A stretch of DNA of 64,000 nt from JAWKWH01 sp041397625 (GCA_041397625.1 JAWKWH010000001.1:930001-994000), one strand, 5' to 3'; positions 1 through 8,889 are shown, counted from the first letter of the stretch. The notes: generated by a model from the letters alone, not told the origin. Made by a program: numbers and translations.

Positions 1-963
1 GAACAGCGACGTGGCGAGCGCGCGTCCGGCCGAACGCTCGCGGATGACCAGTTCGCCCGATTCCACCGTTCCGCCCAAGCCGGCAAAGGCGTCGCGCATC
101 AGCGCATGGGTGGTGAAGAAGGAGGCGCGGATCGAATAGGCCGTCAGCACCACGGCGAGCGGTTTCGGCATCAGGATCTGCCGACAGAGCGCCATCATCT
201 CGGGCAGGTTTTCGAACAGCTGCCATTTCTCGCCCTTGGGACCGCGCCCGAAGGCCGGAGGGTCGAGCAGGACGATGTCGTAGCCACGGCCACGGCGTTG
301 CTCGCGCTGCGCGAATTTCAGCGCATCCTCGCAGATCCAGCGGATCGGCTTGTCGGAAAGGTCGGCCAGTTCCTGGTTTTCGCGCGCCCAGCCGATTGCC
401 TTCCTTGACGCGTCGACATGGGTGACTTCGGCGCCGGCCCGCGCGGCGACCAGCGAGGCGAGCCCGGTATAGCCGAACAGGTTGAGCACCCTGACAGGGC
501 CGCGTGCGGCACCGATCAGCGTCTCCATGTGGCGCCAGTGCGATGCCTGCTCGGGGAACACGCCGACATGGCGAAACGAGGTGAAGCGGCCGAGATAGTC
601 TATGCCGTCGTGGCGCATCGGCCAGGTCTCGCCGAGCGGACCCTTGGGGAAGTGCCAGCGGCCCATGCCTTCCTCGTCGGTGTCGCCGGTAAAGACCGCA
701 TCCACATCGGCCCACTGGTGCGCATCGAGCGCCGGCTGCCAGATCGCCTGGCCCTCCGGGCGAATGATCCGGTAGGGGCCGTATTGCTCGAGCTTGCGCC
801 CGTCGCCGCTGTCGAGCAGCGCGTATTCGGCGTTCGGTGAAACCTCGAGGATGAGCGGTACATGCTCGGCGGGCAGGCGGGCGCTAAGACCCGGCGCGGC
901 CGCCGGCCGCGGTTGGCGCGTGTCGTCCTGCCGGTGTCGCCCGGCCCGCCTTGCCTTCGTCAT
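1..963 (-). CDS. Class I SAM-dependent rRNA methyltransferase, RlmI-like (3' end outside window)
   Basis: At least 321 codons are open from an ATG at 963 to the window edge with no stop, so the C-terminus is missing. The protein carries a SAM-binding motif I (LNLFGYTGLASL) and a motif IV DPPAFGRGPKG, typical of the RlmI/RlmK-type 23S rRNA methyltransferases. It should methylate rRNA in the cytoplasm; which nucleotide cannot be told. A second in-frame ATG lies at 984; the 963 start has a weak GGACGGCGA upstream. It follows the lapA-like gene on the same strand, at the end of a sppA-ihfB-lapA run. Family call is firm, exact substrate is not. Confidence 0.8.
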   Translation of the reverse strand, partial: MTKARRAGRHRQDDTRQPRPAAAPGLSARLPAEHVPLILEVSPNAEYALLDSGDGRKLEQYGPYRIIRPEGQAIWQPALDAHQWADVDAVFTGDTDEEGMGRWHFPKGPLGETWPMRHDGIDYLGRFTSFRHVGVFPEQASHWRHMETLIGAARGPVRVLNLFGYTGLASLVAARAGAEVTHVDASRKAIGWARENQELADLSDKPIRWICEDALKFAQREQRRGRGYDIVLLDPPAFGRGPKGEKWQLFENLPEMMALCRQILMPKPLAVVLTAYSIRASFFTTHALMRDAFAGLGGTVESGELVIRERSAGRALATSLF

Positions 964-1046
964 GTCGATTTCGCCGTCCGGCATGGTTGCATGGCGGGGG
1001 AGTAGCAGGATTCGAAGCGCGTCACACCCTCATTCGGGCGATGCCG

Positions 1047-1373
1047 TCACTCGCCGGGTGCCGGCAGGGCGTTTCCGACCTCGGGTTTGGCCTTGGCCTG
1101 CTGGCGCAGCGTGTCGGCCTGGCGCTTGTTTTCGCGCGCCGCCCGGCGGTAGCTGCCCTGTTTGAACCATGTCGTGGCCGAACCGATGAGCACGCCCAGC
1201 GCGAGGGCGGCAAACAGCCAGACGAACAGCGGCAGTTCCATCGTCAGCGCCGGGTTGCCCGGATTGAACGGATCGATGGTGAACGGCGCCAGGCCGCGAT
1301 TGGCGACGGCCAGCGCAATCAACACGATCGCGATCGGCAAGAGAATGAGTACGACGACCAACCTGTTGATCAT
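1047..1373 (-). CDS. LapA-domain (DUF1049) inner-membrane protein
   Basis: A 108-residue protein with two predicted membrane helices (about residues 4-24 and 48-68) and a basic, glutamine-rich cytoplasmic tail (about 72-100) that may form a short coiled coil. This is the layout of the LapA/DUF1049 family; in Escherichia coli LapA works with LapB in control of LPS synthesis. It starts 24 bases after the ihfB stop, so it is probably cotranscribed with ihfB. The Shine-Dalgarno sequence is weak, which fits coupling to the upstream gene. Function here is by family only. Confidence 0.75.
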   Translation of the reverse strand: MINRLVVVLILLPIAIVLIALAVANRGLAPFTIDPFNPGNPALTMELPLFVWLFAALALGVLIGSATTWFKQGSYRRAARENKRQADTLRQQAKAKPEVGNALPAPGE

Positions 1374-1397
1374 GAGGGAATTTCCGGTTTGGGACCG

Positions 1398-1682
1398 CTA
1401 GGAATCCGAGTTGAGGCGCATGCGCAATTCCTTGCCCGTCTTGAAGAACGGTACCCATTTCTCCTCGACGGAGACGGTCTCGCCGGTGCGCGGGTTGCGA
1501 CCCGTGCGGGCGGGGCGGTTCTTGACCGAGAAAGCGCCGAAGCCGCGCAGCTCCACCCGGTTTCCGGCCGCCAGCGCCTCGGTGATTTCGTTGAGGATCG
1601 CATTGACGATGTTCTCGACGTCGCGCTGAAACAGATGCGGATTGCGATTGGCGATTATCTGCACGAGTTCCGATTTGATCAT
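1398..1682 (-). CDS. ihfB: Integration host factor subunit beta
   Basis: A 94-residue DNA-bending protein of the HU/IHF family. It begins MIKSELVQIIANRNP and contains the beta-arm signature GFGAFSVKNRPARTGRNPRT, including the proline that intercalates into DNA. IHF acts as an alpha-beta heterodimer in nucleoid structure and sigma-54 promoter activation; rpoN lies nearby in this window. A longer reading frame runs 20 codons upstream, but the ATG at 1682 has GGAGG four to five bases away and matches the family's normal length. It sits between sppA and lapA, an order common in rhizobial genomes. Confidence 0.95.
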   Translation of the reverse strand: MIKSELVQIIANRNPHLFQRDVENIVNAILNEITEALAAGNRVELRGFGAFSVKNRPARTGRNPRTGETVSVEEKWVPFFKTGKELRMRLNSDS

Positions 1683-1751
1683 CCTGCGCCTCCGCTTTGG
1701 AATTCCTTGGCCGCCAGCTCTGGAATTCTCGATTATTATCAATAATTCAGA

Positions 1752-2711
1752 TCAATTTTTAGGGTGCCAGACCGATACCAAACCGTCAAGGAATATGCGC
1801 TCGAGGCCAAGCTCCTCTATCAGGCTGTCATTGGCCGCGGGCACGCCGAACAGACGCGCTGCAAGCGACGACGACGCCAGCGGTGAAAACAGGCCGATCT
1901 CCTGCTTCTTCTTCCACTCGAAAACCTCCAGCTCGGCATCCAGCCCCTTCTCCTCCAGCCATTTGAGTGCGGCCTTCTCGCCGCCGAGCGAATCGACAAG
2001 CTTGTTCTCGACCGCCTGGCGTCCGGTAAACACCGAGCCGTCCGCCACCGCCAGCACCTGGGCGCGCTCCAGCGGCCGCCGCTCGGTCACCAGATCGACG
2101 AACCAGTCGTAGGAATCGAGGATCATGCGCCGGATCATGGCGCGCTCGGCCTCCGTCGTCTCGTTGAAGGGCGACGGCTCGGCCTTGAGCGGCGAAGACT
2201 TGATTTCCTCCAGACCGATGCCGATCTTCTCCATCAGCCCGGTAAACTCGGGAAACTGGACCAGGACGCCGATCGAACCGACGATCGACGATTGCCGTGC
2301 CACGATGTGGTCGGTGGCGGTCGCCACCATGTAGCCGGCGGAAGCCGCCAGCGTGCCCACCTGTGCGACCGTCGGCTTGGAAGCGGCGATCTCGCGGATG
2401 GCCTCGAAGATCGCCTCGCCGCCGGCCGTCGTGCCGCCGGGGGAATCGATAGCGATGATCACGCCCTTCACCCGCTCCGATTCGGCAATCTGGCCGAGCC
2501 GTTCGAGCAGTTCTTCGTCCTCGGTTATCGTGCCCTCGATACGGACCTTGGCGATATGGTCCGACGAATTGCCGCCGATTTGCCCGTCGAACAGCCGCCA
2601 GCTCGCCGCGACGATGGCGATTGCGGCCACCGCCAGCGCCACGACGCGCCAGAAGGTCAGCTTCCTGCGCAGCCGCCGCCGGTCGATGAATTCATCCGCG
2701 GTCATAGACAT
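1752..2711 (-). CDS. sppA: Signal peptide peptidase SppA (S49 family)
   Basis: A 319-residue short-form SppA. An N-terminal basic stretch is followed by one membrane helix (about 21-37), with the protease domain on the periplasmic side. The catalytic serine is in LAASAGY (Ser124) and the general-base lysine is probably in IKSSPLK (171-176). The enzyme digests signal peptides left in the membrane. The ATG at 2711 is preferred to one 18 bases upstream because GGAGGAAGCTC precedes it at good spacing. It is the first gene of the sppA-ihfB-lapA run. A second S49 protein is encoded at 53292-54149. Confidence 0.93.
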   Translation of the reverse strand: MSMTADEFIDRRRLRRKLTFWRVVALAVAAIAIVAASWRLFDGQIGGNSSDHIAKVRIEGTITEDEELLERLGQIAESERVKGVIIAIDSPGGTTAGGEAIFEAIREIAASKPTVAQVGTLAASAGYMVATATDHIVARQSSIVGSIGVLVQFPEFTGLMEKIGIGLEEIKSSPLKAEPSPFNETTEAERAMIRRMILDSYDWFVDLVTERRPLERAQVLAVADGSVFTGRQAVENKLVDSLGGEKAALKWLEEKGLDAELEVFEWKKKQEIGLFSPLASSSLAARLFGVPAANDSLIEELGLERIFLDGLVSVWHPKN

Positions 2712-2946
2712 GAGCTTCCTCCGCTCCATGTTCGAAATTGCCGCCTACTTAAAGGATCATTCGACAGCCCGCCACCGCTATCGCGCAGGCCGGCGGCGAT
2801 TGGCCGTGGGGCGCGCTGCATTTCACCCTATAATAACCATATTGGCATGTAATCGGGCTCCGGCTTTCCGCATCAGAGCCGCGGACTTTTGCCGGGGGAA
2901 TGCCGGTTGACTTGTGTGGTAAAAAACGAGCCGGTAGTGGCGCCGT

Positions 2947-3627
2947 ATGACGATTGACAGCGACAAGGCCTCACCCCGTCCGCAGATGCCGGCGGGAAGG
3001 TCGGACGAAATATTCGACCGTGCGCGCAAGCATTCGCGCCGCGTCGGCCTGTTGAAGGTGGGGCTGCCGGCAGGTACCCTGCTGCTTGTCGTCATGTTCG
3101 CCGGTTGGGCGTGGCTCGCCACGCCGGAAGGGTTCACCGCCAACGTGACGGGTTCGGCGATCTCCGACGGAAAGCTGGTCATGGCCAACCCGAAGCTGAA
3201 CGGTTTCACCAAGGACGATCTTCCCTACACGATGACGGCCGACCGGGCGGTGCAGGACCTTTCCAATCCGTCGATCATCACGTTGGAGAACATTGCCGCG
3301 CGGTTGCCGCTGGAAGAGAAGAACTGGGCCGACATAGACGCCGAAACCGGTGTCTTCGACAACGAGAAGAACACGCTGGACGTAACCAGCCCGATGAACA
3401 TCAGGACCACCTCGGGCCTGCTGGCGGAGCTGAAATCGGCGTTCGTCGACATGAACTCCGGCGGCATCACGTCAAAGGAGCCGGTGCGCGTCAGCATGGA
3501 CGGTTCGACGCTCGTTGCCGACCGGATGTCGGTAGTCGATCGCGGCAGTATTATCGTATTTGAAAACCGTGTCCGCATGACCGTACTGCCGGACCGAATG
3601 AAATCCGCAGACAGGAAGCAGGAATGA
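2947..3627 (+). CDS. lptC: LPS export protein LptC
   Basis: A 226-residue bitopic protein: a cytoplasmic N-terminus rich in charge, one membrane helix at about residues 39-58, then a periplasmic beta-jellyroll domain of the LptC/LptA fold. LptC takes LPS from the inner-membrane LptBFG transporter and hands it to LptA. The call rests on size and topology plus position directly before lptA, whose ATG overlaps the lptC stop by four bases. The region before it holds a TATAAT-like hexamer at 2829-2834 but no convincing -35. Confidence 0.88.
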   Translation: MTIDSDKASPRPQMPAGRSDEIFDRARKHSRRVGLLKVGLPAGTLLLVVMFAGWAWLATPEGFTANVTGSAISDGKLVMANPKLNGFTKDDLPYTMTADRAVQDLSNPSIITLENIAARLPLEEKNWADIDAETGVFDNEKNTLDVTSPMNIRTTSGLLAELKSAFVDMNSGGITSKEPVRVSMDGSTLVADRMSVVDRGSIIVFENRVRMTVLPDRMKSADRKQE

Positions 3628-4184
3628 GTAGGTTTTCCAAGGTTTTGGCCGGTATCGGCGTGGCGTGTCTGGCATTTGGCGCATCGGTCGTGTTCGGTGC
3701 CGCGCAAGACGGTTCCAGCCGGCTGACCGGCATCAAGCTTTCCGGCGACGAGCCGATCCAGATCGAAAGCGACCGGCTCGAGGTGCACGACAAGGATCGC
3801 CAGGCGATCTTCACGGGCAATGTGAGCGTTGTCCAGGGCAAGACCCTTTTGAAATCGGGTCGCATGATCGTCTACTATTCCGATGGTGAGGGCTCGGTGG
3901 CCACCGGATCGTCGGATATCGAGCGGCTGGAAGTCGACGGCAAGGTCTATGTCAAATCCGAATCGCAGGTCGCCACCGGCGACCGCGGCACCTTCGACAT
4001 GAAAACCGAGGTGCTGGTGCTGACCGGCGATGAAGTGGTGCTGACCGAAGGCGACAACATCATCGTCGGATGCAAGCTCACCGTACAGATGAAGTCGGGC
4101 AAGGCGCGCTTTGACGGCTGCGAGAACGCGCAGAACAAGCGCCGCATCATCATGCAGATCGATCCGAAGAACCGTGACAACTGA
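3624..4184 (+). CDS. lptA: LPS transport periplasmic protein LptA
   Basis: A 186-residue secreted protein: signal peptide to about residue 26 (AFGASVVFGAA), then an OstA/LptA domain beginning with PIQIESDRLEVHDKDR, the typical start of this fold. LptA polymers bridge the periplasm and carry LPS from LptC to LptD. Two cysteines (VGCK and DGCEN) lie near the end of the domain and could form a disulfide. The start overlaps lptC by four bases (ATGA), and lptB follows after 30 bases, giving an lptCAB operon. Confidence 0.92.
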   Translation: MSRFSKVLAGIGVACLAFGASVVFGAAQDGSSRLTGIKLSGDEPIQIESDRLEVHDKDRQAIFTGNVSVVQGKTLLKSGRMIVYYSDGEGSVATGSSDIERLEVDGKVYVKSESQVATGDRGTFDMKTEVLVLTGDEVVLTEGDNIIVGCKLTVQMKSGKARFDGCENAQNKRRIIMQIDPKNRDN

Positions 4185-4214
4185 GCCGCCAGCCGTTTTT
4201 CAAGGAATTCAGCC

Positions 4215-5006
4215 ATTTCCACCGACACACAAGCGCCTGACGATCAGGACGCCGATCCCCGGCCACAGAACGTACCCGACCTGAAGGGCACGCTGATCGC
4301 CCGCGGCCTGGTTAAGAGCTACAAGGGACGCCGCGTGGTCAACGGTGTCTCGTTCGGCGTCCGCGCCGGCGAGGCCGTGGGCATTCTCGGTCCCAACGGC
4401 GCGGGCAAGACCACCTGTTTCTACATGGTGACGGGCCTGGTTCCCGTCGACGAGGGCACAATCGAGATCGACGGCCACGATGTCACCGGCATGCCGATGT
4501 ATCGCCGCGCCCGCCTTGGTATCGGTTACCTGCCGCAGGAAGCGTCGATCTTCCGCGGCCTGTCGGTGGAAAACAATATCCGGGCCGTGCTGGAAATCGC
4601 CGTGCGCGACAAGACCGCGCGCGAGGAAAAGCTCGACGGCTTGCTGGAGGAGTTCCACATCGCGCATCTGCGCAAGGCGCCGGCGATCTCGCTTTCCGGC
4701 GGCGAGCGGCGGCGGCTGGAGATCGCCCGGGCGTTGGCCAGCGATCCGAACTTCATGCTGCTGGACGAGCCCTTCGCCGGTGTCGACCCGATCGCCGTAG
4801 CCGACATCCAGGAACTCGTCCGCCACCTGACCGCGCGCGGCATCGGCGTCCTGGTCACCGATCACAACGTGCGCGAGACGCTCGGCCTGATCGACCGTGC
4901 TTACATCATCCACGCCGGCGAGCTGCTGACCCATGGCCGACCGGGCGAGATCGTCGACAACCCCGAGGTTCGCCGCCTTTACCTTGGCGAGCGTTTTACC
5001 CTTTAG
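4215..5006 (+). CDS. lptB: LPS export ABC transporter ATPase LptB, apparent ATT start
   Basis: ATPase of the LptB2FG transporter that drives LPS extraction from the inner membrane. Counting from 4215 it has 263 residues, Walker A GPNGAGKTT (59-67), signature LSGGERRR (160-167), Walker B MLLDEP (181-186) and the switch histidine (217). The first in-frame ATG or GTG is GTG 4335, which would remove the first beta strands (TLIARGLVKSYKGRRVV) that every ABC domain needs. The frame is open back to an ATT at 4215 preceded by AAGGA with eight bases between, so ATT is the best start. Codon 4215 may be a natural rare start or an altered ATG. Confidence 0.9.
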   Translation: MSTDTQAPDDQDADPRPQNVPDLKGTLIARGLVKSYKGRRVVNGVSFGVRAGEAVGILGPNGAGKTTCFYMVTGLVPVDEGTIEIDGHDVTGMPMYRRARLGIGYLPQEASIFRGLSVENNIRAVLEIAVRDKTAREEKLDGLLEEFHIAHLRKAPAISLSGGERRRLEIARALASDPNFMLLDEPFAGVDPIAVADIQELVRHLTARGIGVLVTDHNVRETLGLIDRAYIIHAGELLTHGRPGEIVDNPEVRRLYLGERFTL

Positions 5007-5125
5007 GAAACATCTTCCCTGTACTATCCTGTCCGACAAGCAAGGATCGGGCCAGTTTCCGGCGCTTGCAACCAGAACCGCGCAGGCGGCGATTTCAGGT
5101 AAACGGGAAGGCGGTTTTCGGGTTC

Positions 5126-6673
5126 ATGGCGCTTTCGGCCAAATTGCAGATGCGGCAGTCGCAGTCGCTGGTGATGACGCCGCAACTGATGCAGTCGATC
5201 AAGCTGCTGCAGATGACCCATCTCGAACTGTCCCGTTTCATCGACGAGGAGATCGAGCGCAATCCGCTGCTCGTGCGCGACGAGACCGATGACGCCGCGT
5301 CCGGTCCGGTCGAACGGCGCGGGCAGGGCGATGGCGAGGCCGGGAGCGAGGCTTCAGGCGGCGCCGAGGGCGACGATTGGATGGCGCGGGACCTGGCCGG
5401 CGATGCGGAGACGATCGCCGGCAGGTTGGACACGTCGCTGGAGAACATGTTTCCCGACGATCCCGGCCGCGGCGAGACCCTGTCGCCGGACCTGCAGGCG
5501 CAGTGGCGCTCCGCGCCGGCAGGCGGACAGGCACCGGGCAGCGACGGCAATGCGCTGGAGGCGATCGCCGCCGCCAGGCCGACGCTGCGCGACCATGTCG
5601 GCGAGCAGATCGCGTTCACGATCCGCGGCCGCGCCGATCTTGCGATAGCCGCTGAACTTGCCGACACGCTGGACGAGGCGGGTTACATGCGTGGCAACTG
5701 CGCCGAGATCGCCGAAAGGCTGGGCGTCAGGACGGCCGACGTCGAAGCGGTGTTGGAGCGGTGTCAGACCTTCGATCCCGCCGGCCTTTTCGCTCGCGAC
5801 CTGCCGGAATGCCTGGCCATCCAGCTTGCGGCGCGCGACCGGCTTGACCCGGCCATGGCCGCGCTCGTCGACAGGCTCGATCTTCTGGCCAGGCGCGATT
5901 TTGCGGCCCTGAAACAGATCTGCGGCGTCGACGAGGAGGACCTCGTCGACATGCTGGCCGAGATTCGCTCCCTCGATCCCAAGCCCGGCACGGCATTCAC
6001 CAGCGACACCGCTTCCCAGATCGTTCCCGATGTCGAGGTCAGCCCGGCGGCCGACGGTTCGTGGACGATTGAACTCAACGCCGATGCGCTGCCCAGGGTG
6101 CTGGTGGACCAGCCCTATCTGAAACGCGTATCGAAGACCTCGGCCTCGCAGGAAGATCGCGAATTCCTGTCCAACTGCCTGCAGAATGCAAACTGGCTGA
6201 CCCGAAGCCTCGACCAGCGCGCCAAAACCATCCTCAAGGTCGCGGGCGAGATCGTGCGGCGGCAGGATCAGTTTCTGCTGCACGGCATCGCGCATCTCAA
6301 GCCGATGACGCTGAAGACCGTGGCCGATGCGATCCAGATGCACGAATCGACGGTCAGCCGGGTGACGGCCAACAAATACATGGCCACGCCGCGCGGCGTG
6401 TTCGAACTGCGCTATTTCTTCTCCGCGGCAATCGCGGCCAGCGACGACGGCGACGCCCATTCTTCGGCGGCGGTGCGCCACCGGATCAGGGAACTGATCG
6501 AGGCTGAGTCGCCCGAAACCGTGCTCTCCGACGACGCCATTGTGGATATCCTGCGCGACGGAAACATCGATATCGCGCGCCGCACGGTTGCCAAGTATCG
6601 CGAGTCGATGAACATCCCTTCATCGGTCCGGCGCCGGCGCGAGAAACGGGCGCTTGCCGCGGCCGGACGGTAG
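5126..6673 (+). CDS. rpoN: RNA polymerase sigma-54 factor RpoN
   Basis: A 515-residue sigma-54. The N-terminal glutamine-rich region I (LQMRQSQSLVMTPQLMQSI) contacts enhancer-binding activators; the core-binding region and helix-turn-helix follow, and the diagnostic RpoN box ARRTVAKYR is at about 484-492. It directs transcription of nitrogen-assimilation and other activator-dependent genes. ATG 5126 fits homologous N-termini; a TTG 60 bases upstream in frame is less likely. The region between about residues 50 and 130 is acidic and low in complexity, as usual for region II. It follows lptB by 119 bases, an order widespread in Proteobacteria. Confidence 0.97.
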   Translation: MALSAKLQMRQSQSLVMTPQLMQSIKLLQMTHLELSRFIDEEIERNPLLVRDETDDAASGPVERRGQGDGEAGSEASGGAEGDDWMARDLAGDAETIAGRLDTSLENMFPDDPGRGETLSPDLQAQWRSAPAGGQAPGSDGNALEAIAAARPTLRDHVGEQIAFTIRGRADLAIAAELADTLDEAGYMRGNCAEIAERLGVRTADVEAVLERCQTFDPAGLFARDLPECLAIQLAARDRLDPAMAALVDRLDLLARRDFAALKQICGVDEEDLVDMLAEIRSLDPKPGTAFTSDTASQIVPDVEVSPAADGSWTIELNADALPRVLVDQPYLKRVSKTSASQEDREFLSNCLQNANWLTRSLDQRAKTILKVAGEIVRRQDQFLLHGIAHLKPMTLKTVADAIQMHESTVSRVTANKYMATPRGVFELRYFFSAAIAASDDGDAHSSAAVRHRIRELIEAESPETVLSDDAIVDILRDGNIDIARRTVAKYRESMNIPSSVRRRREKRALAAAGR

Positions 6674-6719
6674 CGAAAAGCAGCTAAACCATCAACTTTT
6701 CAGGTCTTTTTAGGGTTTG

Positions 6720-6748
6720 TTGACAAGCCGTCGCGGGCCGACTAGAAG
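6720..6748 (+). promoter_or_regulatory. Candidate sigma-70 promoter for hpf-ptsN
   Basis: TTGACA (6720-6725) and TAGAAG (6743-6748) are separated by exactly 17 bases. The -35 is a perfect consensus match and the -10 keeps TA at the first two positions. Transcription would begin near 6755, giving hpf a leader of about 160 bases. That leader contains a short hairpin GCCGC/GCGGC around 6838-6858. The promoter would let hpf-ptsN be expressed apart from lptB-rpoN. Inference from sequence only. Confidence 0.5.
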
Positions 6749-6915
6749 CGCGCTCGCTGCGGTTGGCCGGCTATGTGACGTCGGCATGAGCGACCGGCGA
6801 GCGGGAAGATCAGCAATCACATATTGATGCAATCCGGCAGCCGCCCCTTTTCGCGGCGACATGACATCGATAAGCTTCTGCCCGGGTTTCAGGCGGTGAA
6901 GAAAGTACAATCAGC

Positions 6916-7494
6916 ATGAATTTGCGCGTATCCGGCAAGCACATGGAAATCGGCGATTCCTTTCGCGTCAGGATCGAGGATCGCATCGGTGAGGCGGTCG
7001 ACAAATATTTCGATGGTGGTTACTCCGGCCACGTCACGGTGGAGAAATCGGGTTCGCGGTTTTCTGCCGATTGCGTGGTTCGGCTGGATACCGGCATAAC
7101 CCTTCAGGCGACCGGCAGCGCCCACGCGCCGGAAGGGGCATTCGACGCTGCCGCGGAGCGGGTCGAAAAGAGGTTGCGGCGCTACAAGCGGCGCCTGAAG
7201 GCGCACAATCTGGAAAATCGCGGCGCGGCGACCGATGTGGTCTATACGATCATGGCGGCGGTCGGTGAAGACGAGGGCGAAGTGCCGGAGGATTACGCTC
7301 CGGCGATCGTAGCCGAAACCACCATGGCGCTGGAGACCATGTCGGTCGCCTCGGCCGTGGTGGAACTGGATACCAAGGACGCGCCGGTGTTCGTGTTCAA
7401 GAGCGCGGCCAATGGCGAGGTGAACGTCGTCTACCGCAGGCCCGACGGCAATATCGGCTGGATCGATCCGTCGGCGGTGGCAAAAGGCGGCTAA
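6916..7494 (+). CDS. hpf: Ribosome hibernation promoting factor, long form
   Basis: A 192-residue long-type HPF. Residues 1-100 form the RaiA/HPF beta-alpha-beta domain that sits in the ribosomal decoding centre (MNLRVSGKHMEIGDSFRVRI). Residues about 130-190 are the C-terminal dimerisation domain (APVFVFKSAANGEVNVVYRR, then GWIDP) that joins two 70S ribosomes into 100S dimers in starved cells. The linker between them is acidic. It lies between rpoN and ptsN, the standard order, and probably shares a transcript with ptsN. Confidence 0.95.
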   Translation: MNLRVSGKHMEIGDSFRVRIEDRIGEAVDKYFDGGYSGHVTVEKSGSRFSADCVVRLDTGITLQATGSAHAPEGAFDAAAERVEKRLRRYKRRLKAHNLENRGAATDVVYTIMAAVGEDEGEVPEDYAPAIVAETTMALETMSVASAVVELDTKDAPVFVFKSAANGEVNVVYRRPDGNIGWIDPSAVAKGG

Positions 7495-7541
7495 CGGGCG
7501 ACGGGACGAGCGTCCGGAACGACAAAGGGAAATTGGGATCG

Positions 7542-8006
7542 ATGGATCTGAGTGATTTGATCGGCGTGAAGGCAGTCATGCCGGCGCTGAAGGCAAAATC
7601 CAAGAAGCAATTGCTCCAGATGATGGCCGAACAGGCCGCCAAGCTGACCGGGCTTGTGGAGCGCGACATATTCGAGACGATCCTGCAGCGCGAACGGCTG
7701 GGCTCGACCGGCGTCGGCGGCGGAGTCGCCATTCCGCACGGCAAGCTGCCCGGCATCGACACGATCACCGGCGTCTTCGCCCGGCTTGAAACGCCGGTCG
7801 ATTTCGAGGCCGTCGACGACCAGCCCGTCGATATCGTCTTTCTGCTGTTGGCGCCCGAAGGCGCCGGGGCCGATCACCTGAAAGCGCTGTCGAGGATCGC
7901 CCGTGTATTGCGGAACGCCGACACGCTGTCGAAAATCCGCGGTACGTCCGATGCGGCCGTCATCCACGACTTTCTCGCCCAGACCGAGGCGCCGCACGCC
8001 GCCTGA
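7542..8006 (+). CDS. ptsN: PTS IIA-like nitrogen regulatory protein PtsN (EIIA-Ntr)
   Basis: A 154-residue EIIA-Ntr of the nitrogen phosphotransferase system. The phosphorylated histidine is His66 in GVAIPHGKLPG, with the surrounding GSTGVGGG loop intact. It takes phosphate from NPr and regulates potassium transport and carbon/nitrogen balance rather than carrying sugar. An upstream in-frame TTG at 7533 is possible but MDLSDLIGV is the usual start. It comes 47 bases after hpf on the same strand and completes the rpoN-hpf-ptsN block. Confidence 0.95.
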   Translation: MDLSDLIGVKAVMPALKAKSKKQLLQMMAEQAAKLTGLVERDIFETILQRERLGSTGVGGGVAIPHGKLPGIDTITGVFARLETPVDFEAVDDQPVDIVFLLLAPEGAGADHLKALSRIARVLRNADTLSKIRGTSDAAVIHDFLAQTEAPHAA

Positions 8007-8044
8007 GCTTTGCATCCGTGCTGCCTGGATCGGGCTTTGCCGCC

Positions 8045-8302
8045 TCAATGCAGCGACACTGGCACCAGCGAGTTTTCCGCAGCGCCGGCAAGGGCTGCCT
8101 GGCGTTCGCCGGTCAGCAGGATCGGTTGTCCGTCGGCGGCAAACAATGCCCAAAGTTCCATGCCCGGCGCCAGTTCCGGCAGGCCCGGATAGCGACCGAT
8201 CAACTCGTCGCTCTGGATCTTGCGTACATAGGCAACGTGGCCCTCGCCCAGGTGGGCGAACTGGTCCTCGCTCATGACGCCAATGGTTTCCTCAGTGTTC
8301 AT
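8045..8302 (-). CDS. DUF1150 family protein
   Basis: An 85-residue acidic protein without signal peptide or membrane segment. Its sequence (EDQFAHLGEGHVAYVRKI, then ALFAADGQPILL) matches DUF1150, a small family of alphaproteobacteria with unknown function. It is encoded 94 bases downstream of hsp20 on the same strand, an arrangement repeated in many Rhizobiales, so a role with the heat-shock response is a reasonable guess and no more. It probably depends on the RpoH-like promoter at 8890-8918. It is convergent with ptsN. Confidence 0.75.
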   Translation of the reverse strand: MNTEETIGVMSEDQFAHLGEGHVAYVRKIQSDELIGRYPGLPELAPGMELWALFAADGQPILLTGERQAALAGAAENSLVPVSLH

Positions 8303-8396
8303 TCCAAGCCTCCTTTGGCTTCGGCGCTCCGTTCTGGCCGCGCCGGCAAGGTGCCCTTCAAGTCGTCCCGAAACGTCGATTCCGGTCTGAACCCGT

Positions 8397-8825
8397 TCAG
8401 TCTTTGACCGAAATGTTGATTTTCCGTATCATTTTTTCCGGCTGCGGACGGTCGAGGGTTATCGACAACAACCCGTTTTTCAGTTCCGCGCCGATCACGC
8501 GCATCCCGTCGGCCAGGACGAAGGAACGCTGGAACTGTCTGGCGGCGATGCCGCGATGCAGATATTCGCGCTGTTCCTCGTCGGATTGCTTACCGCGGAT
8601 GACAAGCTGGTTTTCTTCCGTCGTGACGTCGAGATCGTCTTCGCCGAAGCCGGCCACCGCCAGCGTGATGCGCAGCTTGTCGCCACCGTCGTCGCCGTTG
8701 GGCCTGATGCGCTCGATATTGTAGGGCGGGTATCCGTCTCCGGACTTCGCCACGCGCTCAAGCGCTTTTTCCATCGACTCGAACCCCAAAAGCAGCGGGC
8801 TCGAAAAGGGCGCCATTCTCGTCAT
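8397..8825 (-). CDS. Hsp20/IbpA-type small heat-shock protein
   Basis: A 142-residue ATP-independent holdase. The alpha-crystallin domain spans about residues 30-125: DKLRITLAVAGFGEDDLDVT opens it and the conserved LxNGLLSITL (in ELKNGLLSITLDRP) closes it. The C-terminal IxI-type tail motif reads RKINISV. It binds unfolding proteins during heat stress. ATG 8825 is chosen over an ATG 57 bases upstream because AGAGGA lies six bases away and because MTRMAPFSSPLLLGF is a typical class A Hsp20 start. An RpoH-like promoter lies at 8890-8918, about 65 bases upstream. Confidence 0.93.
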   Translation of the reverse strand: MTRMAPFSSPLLLGFESMEKALERVAKSGDGYPPYNIERIRPNGDDGGDKLRITLAVAGFGEDDLDVTTEENQLVIRGKQSDEEQREYLHRGIAARQFQRSFVLADGMRVIGAELKNGLLSITLDRPQPEKMIRKINISVKD

Positions 8826-8889
8826 GAGCAGTCCTCTGTGAGCGACTTGAAATCGCGAAACCCGTCTGGCATTCCGCGTCACGCTCCTG

